NCBI GenBank assembly: GCA_963931925.1
Contig: OZ007579.1
Coordinates: forward strand, 39,966,033 to 40,030,032
Direction of reading: 5' to 3'
DNA from: Onchidella celtica
Lineage: Eukaryota > Mollusca > Gastropoda > Systellommatophora > Onchidiidae
Length of the DNA: 64,000 nucleotides
Of this stretch, positions 34,463 to 46,320 are shown piece after piece. Both the position numbers and the translations under genes were made by a program. Positions within the stretch are counted from its first letter, which is position 1. Every line of letters begins with the position of its first letter. The notes under the pieces are model-generated. The model ran no database searches. It was not told the origin of the DNA and saw only the letters and a program-made list of their open reading frames with translations.

Positions 34463-34693
34463 GCTGAGTTCTCGTTTGTCCCAACTCTACTTTTCTGAGC
34501 AACTGAGAAATTCGGCGTTAAACATTTTGCGGTTTTAGTATTATGATATTAAGGAGTTAGAATAAATCGGAACAGTGAAACGGCTTGATAAGTGCCACAA
34601 AGCAATTTAAACAAGTGTCAACGTGTATTTCTTATGCCTCTTGTGCATACTAAAAGATCTGCAGTATTTCAGAACAAACAAGAAATAAGGTCG
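34463..34693 (+). mobile_element. MITE-K copy 5
   Basis: It begins CTGAGTTCTCGTTTGTCCCA and ends CAGAACAAACAAGAAATAAGG, with the family landmarks GGAGTTAGAATAAATCGGAA and ACTAAAAGATCTGCAG between. Confidence 0.75.
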
Positions 34694-34784
34694 CACGTTA
34701 TTGGTGAAGCTAACAATGATGATGGACATGGTTATACATGTATGAGCTCTGATCAAGTCCCATACTACATTCCTCCCCTTGCGA

Positions 34785-35145
34785 TCCCCAGGTTCAGCCA
34801 TCATGTCAAGGTTTATCAATGTACGACGTAAATTGTAGCCTAGTGATCTCAGAGTCCCAGACTATACCTACTCCCACCCCCCCCCTCCCCCTCCCTTTTT
34901 TTGTTTGTTTTTGTTGGGAACCCCAGGTTCAGCCATCATGTCGAGATTTATCAAGATGCGACACAAATTGCAGCCCAGTGTTGTCAGAGTCCCAGACTAT
35001 ATCTCCCCACCCCCCCCCTTTTTTGTTCGATCCCATGGTTCAGTCACCATGTCGAGATTTATGACTGTACGACATAAACCATAGCCCAGTAGTTCTTAAA
35101 AGTCCCCAGGCCATATTCCTCCCATTGTGATCCCAGGTTTCCTCA
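34785..35145. repeat. Imperfect tandem repeat, about 120-bp unit, three to four copies
   Basis: Each unit contains CCCAGGTTCAGCCATCATGT, a TTTATCAA.TGCGAC segment, TAGCCCAGT and GAGTCCCAGACTATA, ending in a poly-C stretch. Copies differ by about 15 to 20 percent by eye. Confidence 0.75.
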
Positions 35146-35339
35146 ATTCCTCTCCCATTTTGAATTTTCATCGAATAAATTCTTCACTATTATACTTTTA
35201 CAGTGGTAATTACTGAAACTATTTATGAATCTAAAATTGTTATTGTCATCTTACTATATACTTGTCAGGTCAGAAAAATCTGCTACTGGTAACATGTAAT
35301 CCAGTACAACCTGTTTCATGAACTGGTACGCTAGCATGG

Positions 35340-38300
35340 TATCAGTGGGCGTGCACCTGTCGGTGCAAACGGCCAGGGCGGAGGAGGTTTCATCTAACCC
35401 AACGGCCACATGCTAGGGCACAATGTGACCCTCAGTACTTGAGTCCTTCATATTGGCCCCCGGTAGCGGTGTGGTCATAGGCTTGTTTGCCTAAATCACA
35501 GACGAAGAATTGAGCAAACTTCCCGGATGCAGCTTCGAAGCTGGCGGCAGCAGGCCAGTGGTTGATTGATAGGGCAGATGGCAATATACCGTCACTCTGG
35601 CCTGGATATCGTGACACAGAGCATCCACCAGTATTGGTGTTCTTTGGTTTGGGTCTTTCACCCTAGTCAGTTGGGACTGCGAGGCTGTGGAGTAGCCTAC
35701 AGGCAGCCGGTCAGGCAATATGACTGTCCCTCTGGCATCCTCCTGCACCTGGATACATTTCCAGTCGTCTTGACCCTGTCTTGCCACTTGGATAAGTTGT
35801 GTCCAGGCGAGAGAGTGAGTCTGATGTTTGCGCAGCTCTTTCTCACTAAAAACAAATTCTTTGCGCCAGTCTTAACACTCACCTCGTCTTCTTTCATCTT
35901 TGTCTCGTCTTCTTTCCTCTCAAAATTCCAACGGCGATGAGCGAGTGCGGTGGCAGCAGGTTTGGATAGACTGGAAGCTGTTAGCACAGACCTACACGTT
36001 GTTGGCTGTGGGCTATGGTCGCTTCATCGTCGATTGAAGTGGAGGCGTGGGGAGGCAGCACCCACAGTAGCTGAGCAGCCTTATTTAAGGATAGCACTGC
36101 TCACCTCAACTGAGGAAGGGGCTAGAAAAGGTGCCCTAAAGAAAGCCCACTTCACATCACCCTGACTGGTATACCGCGACCAGTGGGGATCCCTTTTTGC
36201 GGTCGAAACAAAAAGAAATTCAGCTTACTCAGGCTAGGAGCCTGGAATATACGCACACTACAGGACAACTCAAACAACCCGGAAAGACGCACTGCACTTA
36301 TTGCCATTGAGCTCAGCAGGTACAACCTGGACATAGTGGCACTCAGTGAGACCAGACTCCCTGATAGTGGCCAACTCAAAGAGCTCAGTGGTGGATACAC
36401 CTTCTTCTGGAAAGGCAAGGGTGCAGTCGAACCGAGACAGCATGGTGTTGGGTTTGCAATTAAAAATGACCTTGTCAGAAACTTGCAGTCCATGCCAATT
36501 GAAATAAATGACAGGCTAATGACACTCAGGATCCCAGTTGGGAAAAGCCAGTCAGCCACCCTCATTAGCGCATATGCGCCCACCATGACAAACCCAGATG
36601 AAGCCAAAGACAAGTTCTATTCTGATCTAGAATCTGTCATATGCTCTGTCCCGGCAGCTGATAAGCTGATTCTCTTGGGGGACTTCAATGCTAGGGTTGG
36701 CTCCGAAATCTCAGCGTGGCCAAATGTTTTGGGCCCTCATGGAGTTGGTTCATGCAATAACAATGGGTTGCGCTTACTTACTTTGTGCGCTGAGTTTGGC
36801 CTGTTCATTACCAACACAAATTTTAGTCTCCCCGTGAGAAACAGAACGTCATGGATGCATCCCCGCTCAAAGCATTGGCATCTCATAGACTATGTCATTG
36901 TGAGGAAGACTGACAGAAAGGATGTCCTTGTAACAAAGGCGATGTGTGGTGCCGAGTGTGGAACTGACCACAGACTCATTGTTTGCAAGCTCAGACTAAC
37001 ATTGAGGCGCAATAGACGCCCTCAAGGGAAAGCGTCACCTAAACGCCTAAATGTTTCAAAACTCTGCTCAGCTGAGAAACAGAGCGAGCTCTCATCAGAA
37101 CTCTCCTCAAAATTGGATTGCGTGACTTTTGACCCTGAGAACATTGAACAGAGCTGGACTGACCTAAATACGACTGTACACTCTTGCGCCAGCAGCACAG
37201 TTGGTTTTCCTGTCCGCAAGCACCAGGACTGGTTCAATGATAATGATAATGAAATCAAAGTGCTCATCAAAGAAAAAAATAGTCTCATCCAAGCTCACTG
37301 CAGTGACCCCTCTTCCACAGCAAAAGCTGATGCACTGCGTGCATGTAAGGGTGTAATCCAGAAGAAGCTGAGGAAAATGAAAAATGACTGGCTTGAAAAG
37401 CGAGTAAGAGAAACTCAGAAATATGCCGACACAAACAACACTAGAAAGTTCTTTGAGAGCCTCCGAGCTGTGTTTGGACCATCCCGCTCTGGCACTACGC
37501 CACTTCTTGCGTCAGATGGTTCAACACGCATTGTTGAATTGAATGCCATAATTCAGCGTTGGGCAGAACATTTCGGAGGTGTGCTAAATCGGCCATCAAA
37601 TATAAATACTGAGTCCATTGACCGCCTCCCTCAGACTCCTATTAATGCAGCTCTTGCCAAGCCATTCACAGCAAATGAGACCCGAACTGCCACAAATCAG
37701 ATGTCCTTTAACAAATCACCAGGCGTGGATTCAATTCCTGCTGAGGTGTATGCCTTCGGTGGAGAAAAGCTTATTGAAAGGTTGACCGAGTTGTTCAATC
37801 ATATGTTGAAAGCAGGGAAGCTGCCACAGGACTTCAAAGATGCTTCAATCATCCATCTGTACAAAAACAAAGGGGACAGCCAAGTCTGTGACAACCATCG
37901 GGGAATCTCTCTACTTTCAATTGCTGGCAAAATATTGGCAAGAATGCTTCTGAATCGCCTTCTTGATCACCTCTCGTCAAATGACTTGCTTCCCGAGAGC
38001 CAATGTGGCTTTCGTAAAGAGAGGGGAACGGCGGATATGATTTTTGCTGCCAGACAGATTCAGGAAAAATGCATGGAACAAAATAAAGCGCTGTATATCA
38101 CATTTGTTGACCTCACAAAAGCATTTGACACAGTGTGTCGTGAAGGCCTCTGGAAAATCTTGGCGAAGTTTGGGTGTCCACCCGAATTCATCACAATAGT
38201 GCGCCAGTTTCATGATGGCAGGCAAGCTGCAGTTAAAAAGCAACGGCAGTGTTTCAGAGCCCTTTGCTGTCACAAATGGGGTAAAACAGGGTTGTGTCTT

Positions 38301-39560
38301 AGCCCCAACTCTGTTCAGCATCATGTTCTCTGCAATGCTACAAGAAGCCTTTAGCTCTCCTCCTCAAGGGGTAAGCATCAAGTACCGAACTGATGGCAGT
38401 CTATTCAACCTCAGGAGACTTCAGGCAAAAACCAAAACCAAAAGTACTCAAGTCTGTGACCTACTATTTGCTGATGATTGTGCACTTCTGGCACACGATG
38501 AGGATAGCATGCAAAACTGTGTTGATAAGTTCTCTAGTGCCTGTGACAACTTTGGCCTCACAATAAGCACAAAGAAGACGGAAGTGCTCCATCAGCCTAC
38601 TCCAGACGACAAGTATCCTGTGACCCCAAATATCAAAGTCCATGACAGTCTTCTGAAGGTGTCGGAGAACTTCACCTATCTTGGCAGTACACTGTCTTCC
38701 GTGGCTCGTGTTGATACTGAAATTCTCTCAAGAATCAGTAAAGCCAGCTCTGCATTTGGCAGGCTTCGAAAGAGAGTATGGGATGTCGCCGGCATTCGCA
38801 CAGACACTAAGCTGAAAGTGTACAATGCTGTGGTCCTTTCCACCCTACTCTATGGGGCTGAAACCTGGACAGTGTACCAATCGCATGCCAGAAAGCTAAA
38901 TCACTTTCATCTGGCCTGCCTTAGAAAGATCCTAAGGATCAAATGGCAGGATAAAATTCCAGACACTGAGGTCCTCAATCGTGCCAAGGAATTGAGCATC
39001 TTCTGCCACCTGAAAAAAATTCAGCTACGTTGGGCAGGACATGTTGTCAGGATGCCCGACTCCAGACTCCCTAAGCAAATCTTCTTCTCTGAGCTCTCCA
39101 ATGGAACGAGGAATGTTGGGGCCCCAAAGAGACGTTACAAAGACACTCTCAAGCAATCACTGAAGGCCTTTGCCATTGATGTGAGTGAGTGAGAAAAGCT
39201 CTCGCTTGATCGTGCAAATTGGAGGGCGGCCCTTACCAGAGGCAGCAAAGCATGGGAAGCTGACAGAGTCCAGCAGGCTATCAAAAAAAGAGAACGGCGC
39301 AAGAAAAGGCCCAGTGGTACTGAACCAACGGAGCACTCTTGTCATTTATGCGGAAGGGTCTGCAGGGCAAAAATAGGACTTATCAGTCACATGAGAAGCC
39401 ATAAGTCGTGAAAGAACAGTCTTTCCATTCTGTCCTCTGTGTCCTTTAGTTCTCTTTATTGTCCATGTGTTGAAATTCTCAACAATTTCTGTTCTTTATT
39501 CCTCTGGTGTTGTTAAGGTCATCATCATACCTGATGGACGAACTATTATTATTATATATA
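35340..39560 (+). mobile_element. LINE with endonuclease and reverse transcriptase, near full length
   Basis: A single long coding region (36125-39411) with a GC-richer 5' leader upstream that has the look of a LINE 5' UTR, and a short 3' tail ending in TTATTATTATATATA near 39560. The 5' end and a target duplication could not be fixed, so 35340 is approximate. The layout is endonuclease, RT, C-terminal zinc finger, with no separate ORF1. Proteins like its first part are often labelled craniofacial development protein 2-like in databases; here that label would be misleading. Confidence 0.75.
36125..39411 (+). pseudogene. LINE endonuclease-reverse transcriptase with two lesions
   Basis: The first part is an apurinic-type endonuclease: LGAWNIRTLQDN, IVALSETRLP, LLGDFNARVGSE, HLIDYVIV and TDHRLIVCK give the catalytic N, E, D and H residues. 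Reverse transcriptase follows with KSPGVDSIPAEVY, NHRGISLLSIAG, GFRKERGTADM, FVDLTKAFDTVCREG, GVKQGCVLAPTLF and LLFADDCALLAHDE. The C terminus has CHLCGRVCRAKIGLISHMRS, a C2H2-like finger. The frame is open from 36125 but no in-frame ATG precedes the endonuclease. One extra A in the A-run at 38235-38239 shifts the frame, which continues from 38212-39192. TGA at 39190-39192 stands where the 2.2-kb relative has tryptophan (NEWENL); the frame then runs to TGA at 39409-39411. So two lesions in about 1095 codons. Confidence 0.85.
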
Positions 39561-39821
39561 AAAAAATAGTGGCGGGAGTAATTCACCGTGATTCGCCGCA
39601 CTGGAAAAGGTATTAAAACGCCTTCAAAATTCGTTGCTGCGCGCGATTTCCCTTCCAGACATGAGCGCGTAGTGCTGTGGTGCGCTTGATATCTGTAGTA
39701 AGATTGTTCAATGTGGGAAGCTTGAGAGAGAAAGAGAAGAGAGACAGGGAGAGAGAGAGAGAGAGGGGGGGGGGGGTGTTCACAGGTTTATCCCAGATAA
39801 TGCTGGAAACATCGTCTAGTG

Positions 39822-40028
39822 CAGGGGTCACCAAACTTTTTTCACAGAGGGCCGGATAACTGACAGACTTAACAGCACGGGCCGCATAAGCTATCTGTTC
39901 AACACTTGCAAGCCAGAAGAAAAACTCTAGAGCTCTAGATATCCCTGGTTTTATCAAACAAAATCAAGTACCATGGCGGGCCGGATGAACTGACGTCGCG
40001 GGCCGGGGCCGTAGTTTGGTGACCCCTG
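39822..40028. mobile_element. hAT MITE, 207 bp
   Basis: Ends CAGGGGTCACCAAACT and AGTTTGGTGACCCCTG are perfect inverted repeats of 16 bp with GGGCCGGAT-type motifs inside, the common Charlie-like hAT pattern. Flanks GTCTAGTG (39814-39821) and GTCTAGTC (40029-40036) agree at seven of eight positions. Confidence 0.85.
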
Positions 40029-40129
40029 GTCTAGTCAATGGAAACAAGAAGATACAAATATAATTGTATTTGGATGGATCATAAATTGAATGTTGTATTT
40101 GTGCACATGAGTACACCATTACCCAGTAT

Positions 40130-41025
40130 TACCCAGTGTAGGATTTGAGTCTGAGTTTGGGTTTCGGTTTGGTCTGTATGATAACGGCCATTTTGCACCT
40201 TTCAGGTTTGTTGGGTTTTTTTTTTTTTAGGGTACATAATTTAAGTTTGATACTCAGAGCCTGCAGCTTGTTGGTGAATGTTTCTGGTAGGCTCTCCTTA
40301 GACTGTCCTATCATTCTGCTATATTCTGTCTCTTGTCTTGCTTTTCCCCATCACATTGTGACCATATTATTATTACCGTGTTGATGTGTCTTCTCCAAAC
40401 CAAAAAACCACCAGTCTCCTCGAACTGAAATCCCTGACAATCGGCACCCCCCCCTCCCCCCCCCCCCACCCGGGGATAAAATTCCTCCCTTATATCTGAA
40501 ATGCCGCCACTGAGAGCCAAGTGCCCCCACCCCCCCCCCCACCCCAGTTTGAGAATCATTGGTCTAAAGGGGAGTGGAGAGAGTGTAGGGACGGCTACGA
40601 TCAATGACTCACTGAACAGGTTATCGGTAAGTCTCGGCGTATGATAAGGACAATGTAGCCGATAACTTCCTGTTTGCCCGGATTATTTACGAGCGTTTCT
40701 GTCATTTTTTAATTTTTTTATTATTATGTTATGTGGCGATATCTCCTGGAGTGGGTGCTAGACAAAATTATTCTGGCAGGATCGGAAACTTTGACGCATG
40801 GTATAAACAGTTTAGGGCCATCCATTAAGTACGTAACCTAGGACGGTGTGGGGAGAGTTGCCCCCACCGCAAGAAAAACATATTGTCACACTCATTCAAG
40901 CAGATTGTGCAACTAATTCTCCCCCACTTTACAAGAGAGAATAAAACAAACAGACAAAAAAAACAACAACTGTTTCTCGGTTAGTGGCAATTCGCATTCT
41001 AGAAAGATCATTAGGTCTAGACCTA
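40130..41025. other. Intergenic with a possible hAT end and old repeat
   Basis: CCCCAGTTTGAGAATCATTGG at 40546 resembles a hAT terminal sequence without a partner. The segment 40265-40390 (CTTAGACTGTCCTATCATTC to GTGTTGATGTGTCTTC) is loosely repeated at 47320-47420 and 47640-47745, an undefined old repeat. No gene. Confidence 0.4.
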
Positions 41026-41287
41026 TAGGGAACGGGATTGAATGACACAGTTACTATATTTAGATTTACGTCATGGGACATTCGAACTGTTCAAGGCGGC
41101 GGTTAAGTACAGTTATGGAATTTGTACACACTTTTCATGTGCAGTTGATCTTTGTGCCTCGAATGGCCCTTACAAAGTCCATAACAACTGTGCTTAACCA
41201 CCGCCTTGAACAGTTCGAATGTCCCATGGCCATCGGTAAATTTAAATATACATGTAGTAACTCTGTCATTAAAGCCCGTTCCCTGTA
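41026..41287. mobile_element. Foldback MITE-F copy 1
   Basis: TAGGGAACGGG at the left and CCCGTTCCCTG at the right are ends of long inverted arms that include GGGACATTCGAACTGTTCAA and its complement, followed by GGCGGTTAAG. Nearly the whole 260 bp can fold back. The twin lies at 43136-43395. Confidence 0.8.
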
Positions 41288-42282
41288 TGTTTATCTCAGT
41301 TTTGACCCAGGCCGTATGGTTTTCGGTCTTTTGGGGGGGGGGGGGGGATCAGCTTTCTTGTTTAATAAAGGTGTTCTATTCAATTCAAACTGTGTAATTG
41401 TTCTTCGCGGAGTCGATAACCACAAAGAATGCCTAACTTAGATAATTTGAGTATGAGCGTGTCGCTATTGGGTCGGTGGGTCTGGAAAAGTACCTACTCC
41501 TTTCAATCACGGTACTAAATTTGTAGTAGATTTGACTTTATGATTTTATTTGGTATTTTCTACTAAACGAGTCGTCGGATTACATAAAAATCGTATATAG
41601 GCCATGCGTCTAATGCAACAATTGCATGGCTGGTACAAAATAGCTTTTTAAAACGTTTTAGAACATCAAGGTTTTATTATGAACACTCACCATGTTATTG
41701 ACCGTATAGTACGCCTGTATTTGTTGTTTTCTGATGGACAGATTAAATGCATTAACAGACGCTGTTTTGTATAACGTTACCCCTTTCCCTCTTCACGGCA
41801 AACGATGTCTAACTTTCATAATTTCATTTTATATTGCAGATTACAGTTCTTCCCGAAGGTCACGGATAATGATGCTCTAAGACTTTCTCAAACGACACTC
41901 ACAAACTCATGGGATACTCGCAGATCACAAGAAAATCCAAATGGCAAAAATAGTCCAAGAGTGTGCAAAGCGGAATGATTTGCGAGATGCTGACAAAGTA
42001 CTTGTATAGTCCGTGAAAAGGGAATACTTCTTTCCCAACTAATTTTAATCGATCAGGGTTAAAAAGTAAGGAGGGACTACTTTTTTTTCTGAAGAAATTT
42101 CAATCGATCTGGATTAAAACGTTGGACGGAACTACTTTTTTTGTCAAGACATTTCATATTGAAAATAATAATTCCCCACTGGAGAGCTACCTGGTATTTG
42201 ATGATGTAGAAATACCGGGGATTCTTGGGGAAACAGGACTGAAAATGAAAAGACTTTGAGAGTTTGTGAAGTGAAGAGAAAC

Positions 42283-45249
42283 ATGGCTGGCGCCGACGTC
42301 ATGGAGCCACACAGCAGTGGAGTTTACAGCAGGGCTAATGGAGAGCAGGCTGGACTCGTAAAGAGCCACACAATGGATGAAGCCACTTTGCCTTCCCAGA
42401 CACGCAACACGCTCGGACACCATCAACCTCATAGCAGACACAGCAGCAGCAGCCGCGCCGGCCACAGCAACAACCACCACGTCCACCACCACCATCATCC
42501 AAATGGTACTAGCCGTGGACAGAACACGCCAAAGAAAGGAGGGCGAATGCGGCATGTAGGTCATCGTTTTTCTTCTTCTTTTTCTTCTTTCCAACAACTT
42601 TGAGAACCTTACCAATGTTACAAAGCTTATACGAAACTATATAGTTCCAATGTTAAATTTAAACTGATCAAGCCCTGAATATGAAGCATAAATAAAGCCC
42701 CCAAATAGACCGTGAAGGGCGCAAAGTGGCCGTTATCGTGCCGACGTACCGTAAAAACCCAAAATCAGACTTAAAACACAAACTAAAATTCTTCTTTATC
42801 ATTATCATCATTCATATCTTCATCATTTTTATCATTTTTCATCGCCGCTGTCGTTCTCATGACTGACTTATTTTTTTTCTTCTCTTGACATCTTTTCTTT
42901 GTTCTTCCTCGTCATCATTTTTAATATCATTTAAACCGAAATTTTCATGAAATTCCTAGGGCAGTAACGCATTGAGTCAGTCTGTTTTTTGCGTCATTAA
43001 ATAAACTGGCGACGAAACTTGTCTCAGCCTCACTCGTGGCGCGAGCTCCCATTTTAACTTCACAAAAACCTGACAGAATAGATCTGATTCAGTGCGCCTC
43101 ATAACCCAGTTTCGATTTGTATAATTATAATCCAAAAGGGAACGGGGTTGAATGACACAGTTACTGTATTTAGATTTACACCATGGGACATTCGAACTGT
43201 TCGAAGCGGCGGTTAAGCGCAGTTATGGACTTTGTACATACTCTTCATGTGCAGTAAGTTGATCTTTGTGCCTCGGATCGCCCTTACAAAGTCCATAACA
43301 ACTGTGCTTAACCACCGCGTTGAACAGTTCGAATGTCCCATGACATCATCGGTAAATTTACATATAGTAACAGTTTCATGAAATCCCGTTCCCTATAGCT
43401 TTGTGACTGACAAAAAAACATAAAATAGAGCCAATGTTTCCATTCGTTTCTATATTTGAAAAGTCCCGTTGTTATTGGACCGTATTCAAATTACAAAGCC
43501 GAATAGAGATAATACTGGGTTTTGTTCACTGCTCAGGTATGACTTACTAAGAAAAAAAATACGGTCCCCAAAGGGCAGCTACTAACATGAAAAGAGTACA
43601 CACGCTCTCCAGACCCTGCCGCGTTGCGTGATTTTTTTCCTTACGAGCTTTAGCAATTCAGGAGCGGGGCAGCAATAGACCCCCAAACACAGGACAGCTC
43701 CAACACATCTCAGGGATTTTCGGTGACGTTCAGGGTCATATCAGGCACAGTCCAGAGATTGCAGCACCCTCCATGGCAGTGTTCGATAGGACGAGAAATC
43801 CCTTAGCCAATGACCTGTGTTTGGGGGTCTGTTGCTGCCCCGCTCCTGAATTTGCTAAAGCTCGTACGGAAAAAAATCTCGCCGCGGTCCCTCCATGTCC
43901 AAGCTCCCCCAGAGCGTGTGTAGGTTATGGATATACAGCGCCTGGTGAGAAACTGTCCACAGCCAAAGAACTCTTACCTTAAGCTTAACCTTAACATTGG
44001 TACAAGCGGCTTAATCAAGTTTGTATTTGTTTCTCCCCAGAAAACCAATTCTCTCTCCAAATCCTTGACACGAGCCATCCTCCACCACAAGGAGTCGTCT
44101 ACTAACCAAGACATTTCGGACCCGAAAACATACGAAGCAACTGTATTACCTCCCATTTCTGGACCTCAAAATGGAGCGTCAGGGCTAAAGGGAGATCAAC
44201 TCTCACCGAGACATTTTGCATATTCCAATGGACTTTCCAGCTCGACACCGAACCCCCAAGCGCTGTCCAGACTTGCCATGCGAGGTGCGTCAAGTCCCGA
44301 GGGAATTATGAAACATCCAAACAACCTGCGGCCAGAGACAATTTTTGAAGGTCCTCCTAAAACCCCGCCAATAACAAATCAGAGTTTAGTCAACGCGGCG
44401 AGCAGCGCTCACCAAGCCGGGAACTCGCGGGCGGCAACTAACATCAACATAAACAACAACGGCAACAACCCACACATTTCAGCGTCTCCAGAACCTGTCA
44501 AAACCTTAGAGACCTCTCGATCATCGCCGGTCAACGGCGCTGACAAAGCAAAGGTAAAATTCGAGAAAAAGATCCTGAAAATACAAACAGAGAATGAATC
44601 TATACATCTGCCAGCGTCCCCAGGGGGGAATAAACCAGTGTCTCCGGGGGCGAATAAGCCAGCTGTACCAGGGGAGGCCACCAATCCTCTGTCACAGAAC
44701 AAGGACAAAATTGTCAAACCACAGTCACGCCGATCAAGCACCCAGTCTGTTCCCAAAATTGCACCATTCGAAGAACCGTTTTCTATTAGACGAAAAATTG
44801 AGCAGTTTCGGAAATGGCACGAAGAACAATACACCGACAAACTCAGACATCTCAAACTGGGTGGAGAACTAAAACATCACCAGGGTGCCACACCCCCTGC
44901 TCCAAGCATTGACTTCGCTAAAATTCTGGAGGAAAATATCATACAGAATCGGAGTCTGGAATCTGATGCCTCTGATTCCAATAGAAATCAGTGCAAAAAT
45001 GGACATGAACAAAAGGAGAGAGGAGACCCGGTTGTGACGTCATCTGGTAAGAGGAAAGGTCGGCCGGACTCGGGCGCCACGTGGAAAACGTGGCGTGACG
45101 TCAACCAAAGTGACGCTTACACGGACGTCAAAAAATACATCAAGGACAATGACTTGATGGACAAAGAACGTGAAGAATGGATAAAACTGTGGATAACGGA
45201 CGTCCGGACGGCCATGGAGCAGATGGGGGAGGAGATGGCCAGCCAATGA
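42283..45249 (+). CDS. Uncharacterised host protein, two coding exons, about 493 aa
   Basis: Exon 1 is 42283-42555, from MAGADVMEPHSSGVY through a histidine-rich stretch (NNHHVHHHHHPNG) to a donor CAT|GTAGGT. Exon 2 is 44041-45249, after the acceptor TTTCTCCCCAG, ending MEQMGEEMASQ and TGA. Both are phase 0, which makes the join consistent. The middle is low-complexity and rich in S, P and N, with PGGNKPVSPGANKPAVPG. Two parts look structured: FSIRRKIEQFRKWHEEQY near residue 370 and the C-terminal helix-rich TWRDVNQ-like region (TWKTWRDVNQSDAYTDVKKY then EWIKLWITDVRTAMEQM). No signal peptide or membrane segment is seen, so a cytosolic or nuclear protein is likely. I do not recognise the family. 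Upstream 5' UTR exons may exist near 41840. Confidence 0.7.
43136..43395. mobile_element. Foldback MITE-F copy 2
   Basis: AAGGGAACGGGGTTGAATGA to TCCCGTTCCCTA, arms carrying GGGACATTCGAACTGTTCGA and complement. It sits in the intron of the gene at 42283-45249 and is about 85-90 percent identical by eye to copy 1. Confidence 0.8.
43467..43570. mobile_element. MITE-L copy, intronic
   Basis: Starts GTTGTTATTGGACCGTATTC and ends TACGGTCCCC with ATTACAAAGCCGAATAGAGA inside, matching the element at 51309-51422. It lies in the intron of the same host gene. Confidence 0.55.
43631..43878. mobile_element. Foldback element with about 60-bp arms, intronic
   Basis: Left arm 43631-43693 (TACGAGCTTTAGCAATTCAG, GAGCGGGGCAGCAATAGACC, CCCAAACACAGG) pairs with right arm 43814-43878. 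The loop is about 120 bp. It is a single copy in the window and has no coding capacity. Confidence 0.75.
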
Positions 45250-46320
45250 GCTACTACAGATTCACTGCTCTACGAAAATGGCTTAATTTTATGTCAGACT
45301 CATGCCAAAAGAGCAACTGATGGTTCATGGCATTTCTGAGCATATGGGCCAGCAGGCGATAGCAAAGGAAAGGAAATGCGTGAGAAGGAAAATGTAATAA
45401 TCCAAAATAATCATAATAGCAAAAGTCATCAAATGACAGGAAAGAAACAGTTGTTTCTTAATATCTCAAAAGTGTCAAAAATGACTTATGCCATTAGCGT
45501 AGAGCAGTGAGGAAAGGAAGAGTTAAGCACGGGTCACCATAGTTTTTCTCTTCTGAGCAATGCCAAAAGTGACCTGTATCGTATCAAAAAAATTATAGTT
45601 ACGATAAGGTGGAACAGCGTCCTCTTCAGGCATTTAGAAATAACGGGCACACGGCTCGTGCTGCTGGACAAAGGCGTCAAAACGCACTGCATGGAAAAAG
45701 TGCTTGGTAGAATGATAAATTAATCATACGATTTTGTTACAATGCTACCACAGCCCCCCACCCCCCCCCCACCCCCGGACACACAAACATACGCATAGAC
45801 ACACATACAGCGTACAAATGGTCAGTAGTTTCATTTAGTGATTAAACTTATGATTAAATGGTAAAGTCGTAATATGATTTCATTTGATTTTGCTAAAGTA
45901 CTACCCCCCCCCCCCCCCCGCCAGAAGTTTCCCACAATGATTGAAATTTTAATTACAAAGATAAGCTACTTCAAGGCTAAGAGTAAAATCTGAACAGTAA
46001 ACACATCAAGTATTTTTTTTCTCTTCGGGCCTGTAATATACACCATTGTTCATGCCTCCCACGCAAAAACCCTTGCACGCTGTTCTATCTTGTGGTATCT
46101 AGATCTAGTGTCTTTGAAGCTACACCTCTGATTCATGTATCCATTAAATAAGCCTTTTTCTTGCCCAAGTAAACTCTTGCCAAGTTTCCTCATCTAAGCA
46201 TGACATGAAGTAGGAAATTCATAAATTAAGCAGATTTAATGCCAAATGCTTTGTACGTTTTACCAGTACACAAATGATCATATTCATTTTGATGTGAAAG
46301 ATGGTCAATAAAAGATGGTA
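45250..46320 (+). other. Probable 3' UTR of the host gene
   Basis: AT-rich non-coding sequence after the stop, with poly-C tracts at 45755 and 45905. The first good polyadenylation signal is AATAAA at about 46311. The assignment rests only on position. Confidence 0.4.

Noticed and set aside
36183-37000. Host craniofacial development protein 2-like gene
   Set aside because: The similarity is to the endonuclease part of LINEs; RT motifs follow in the same frame.
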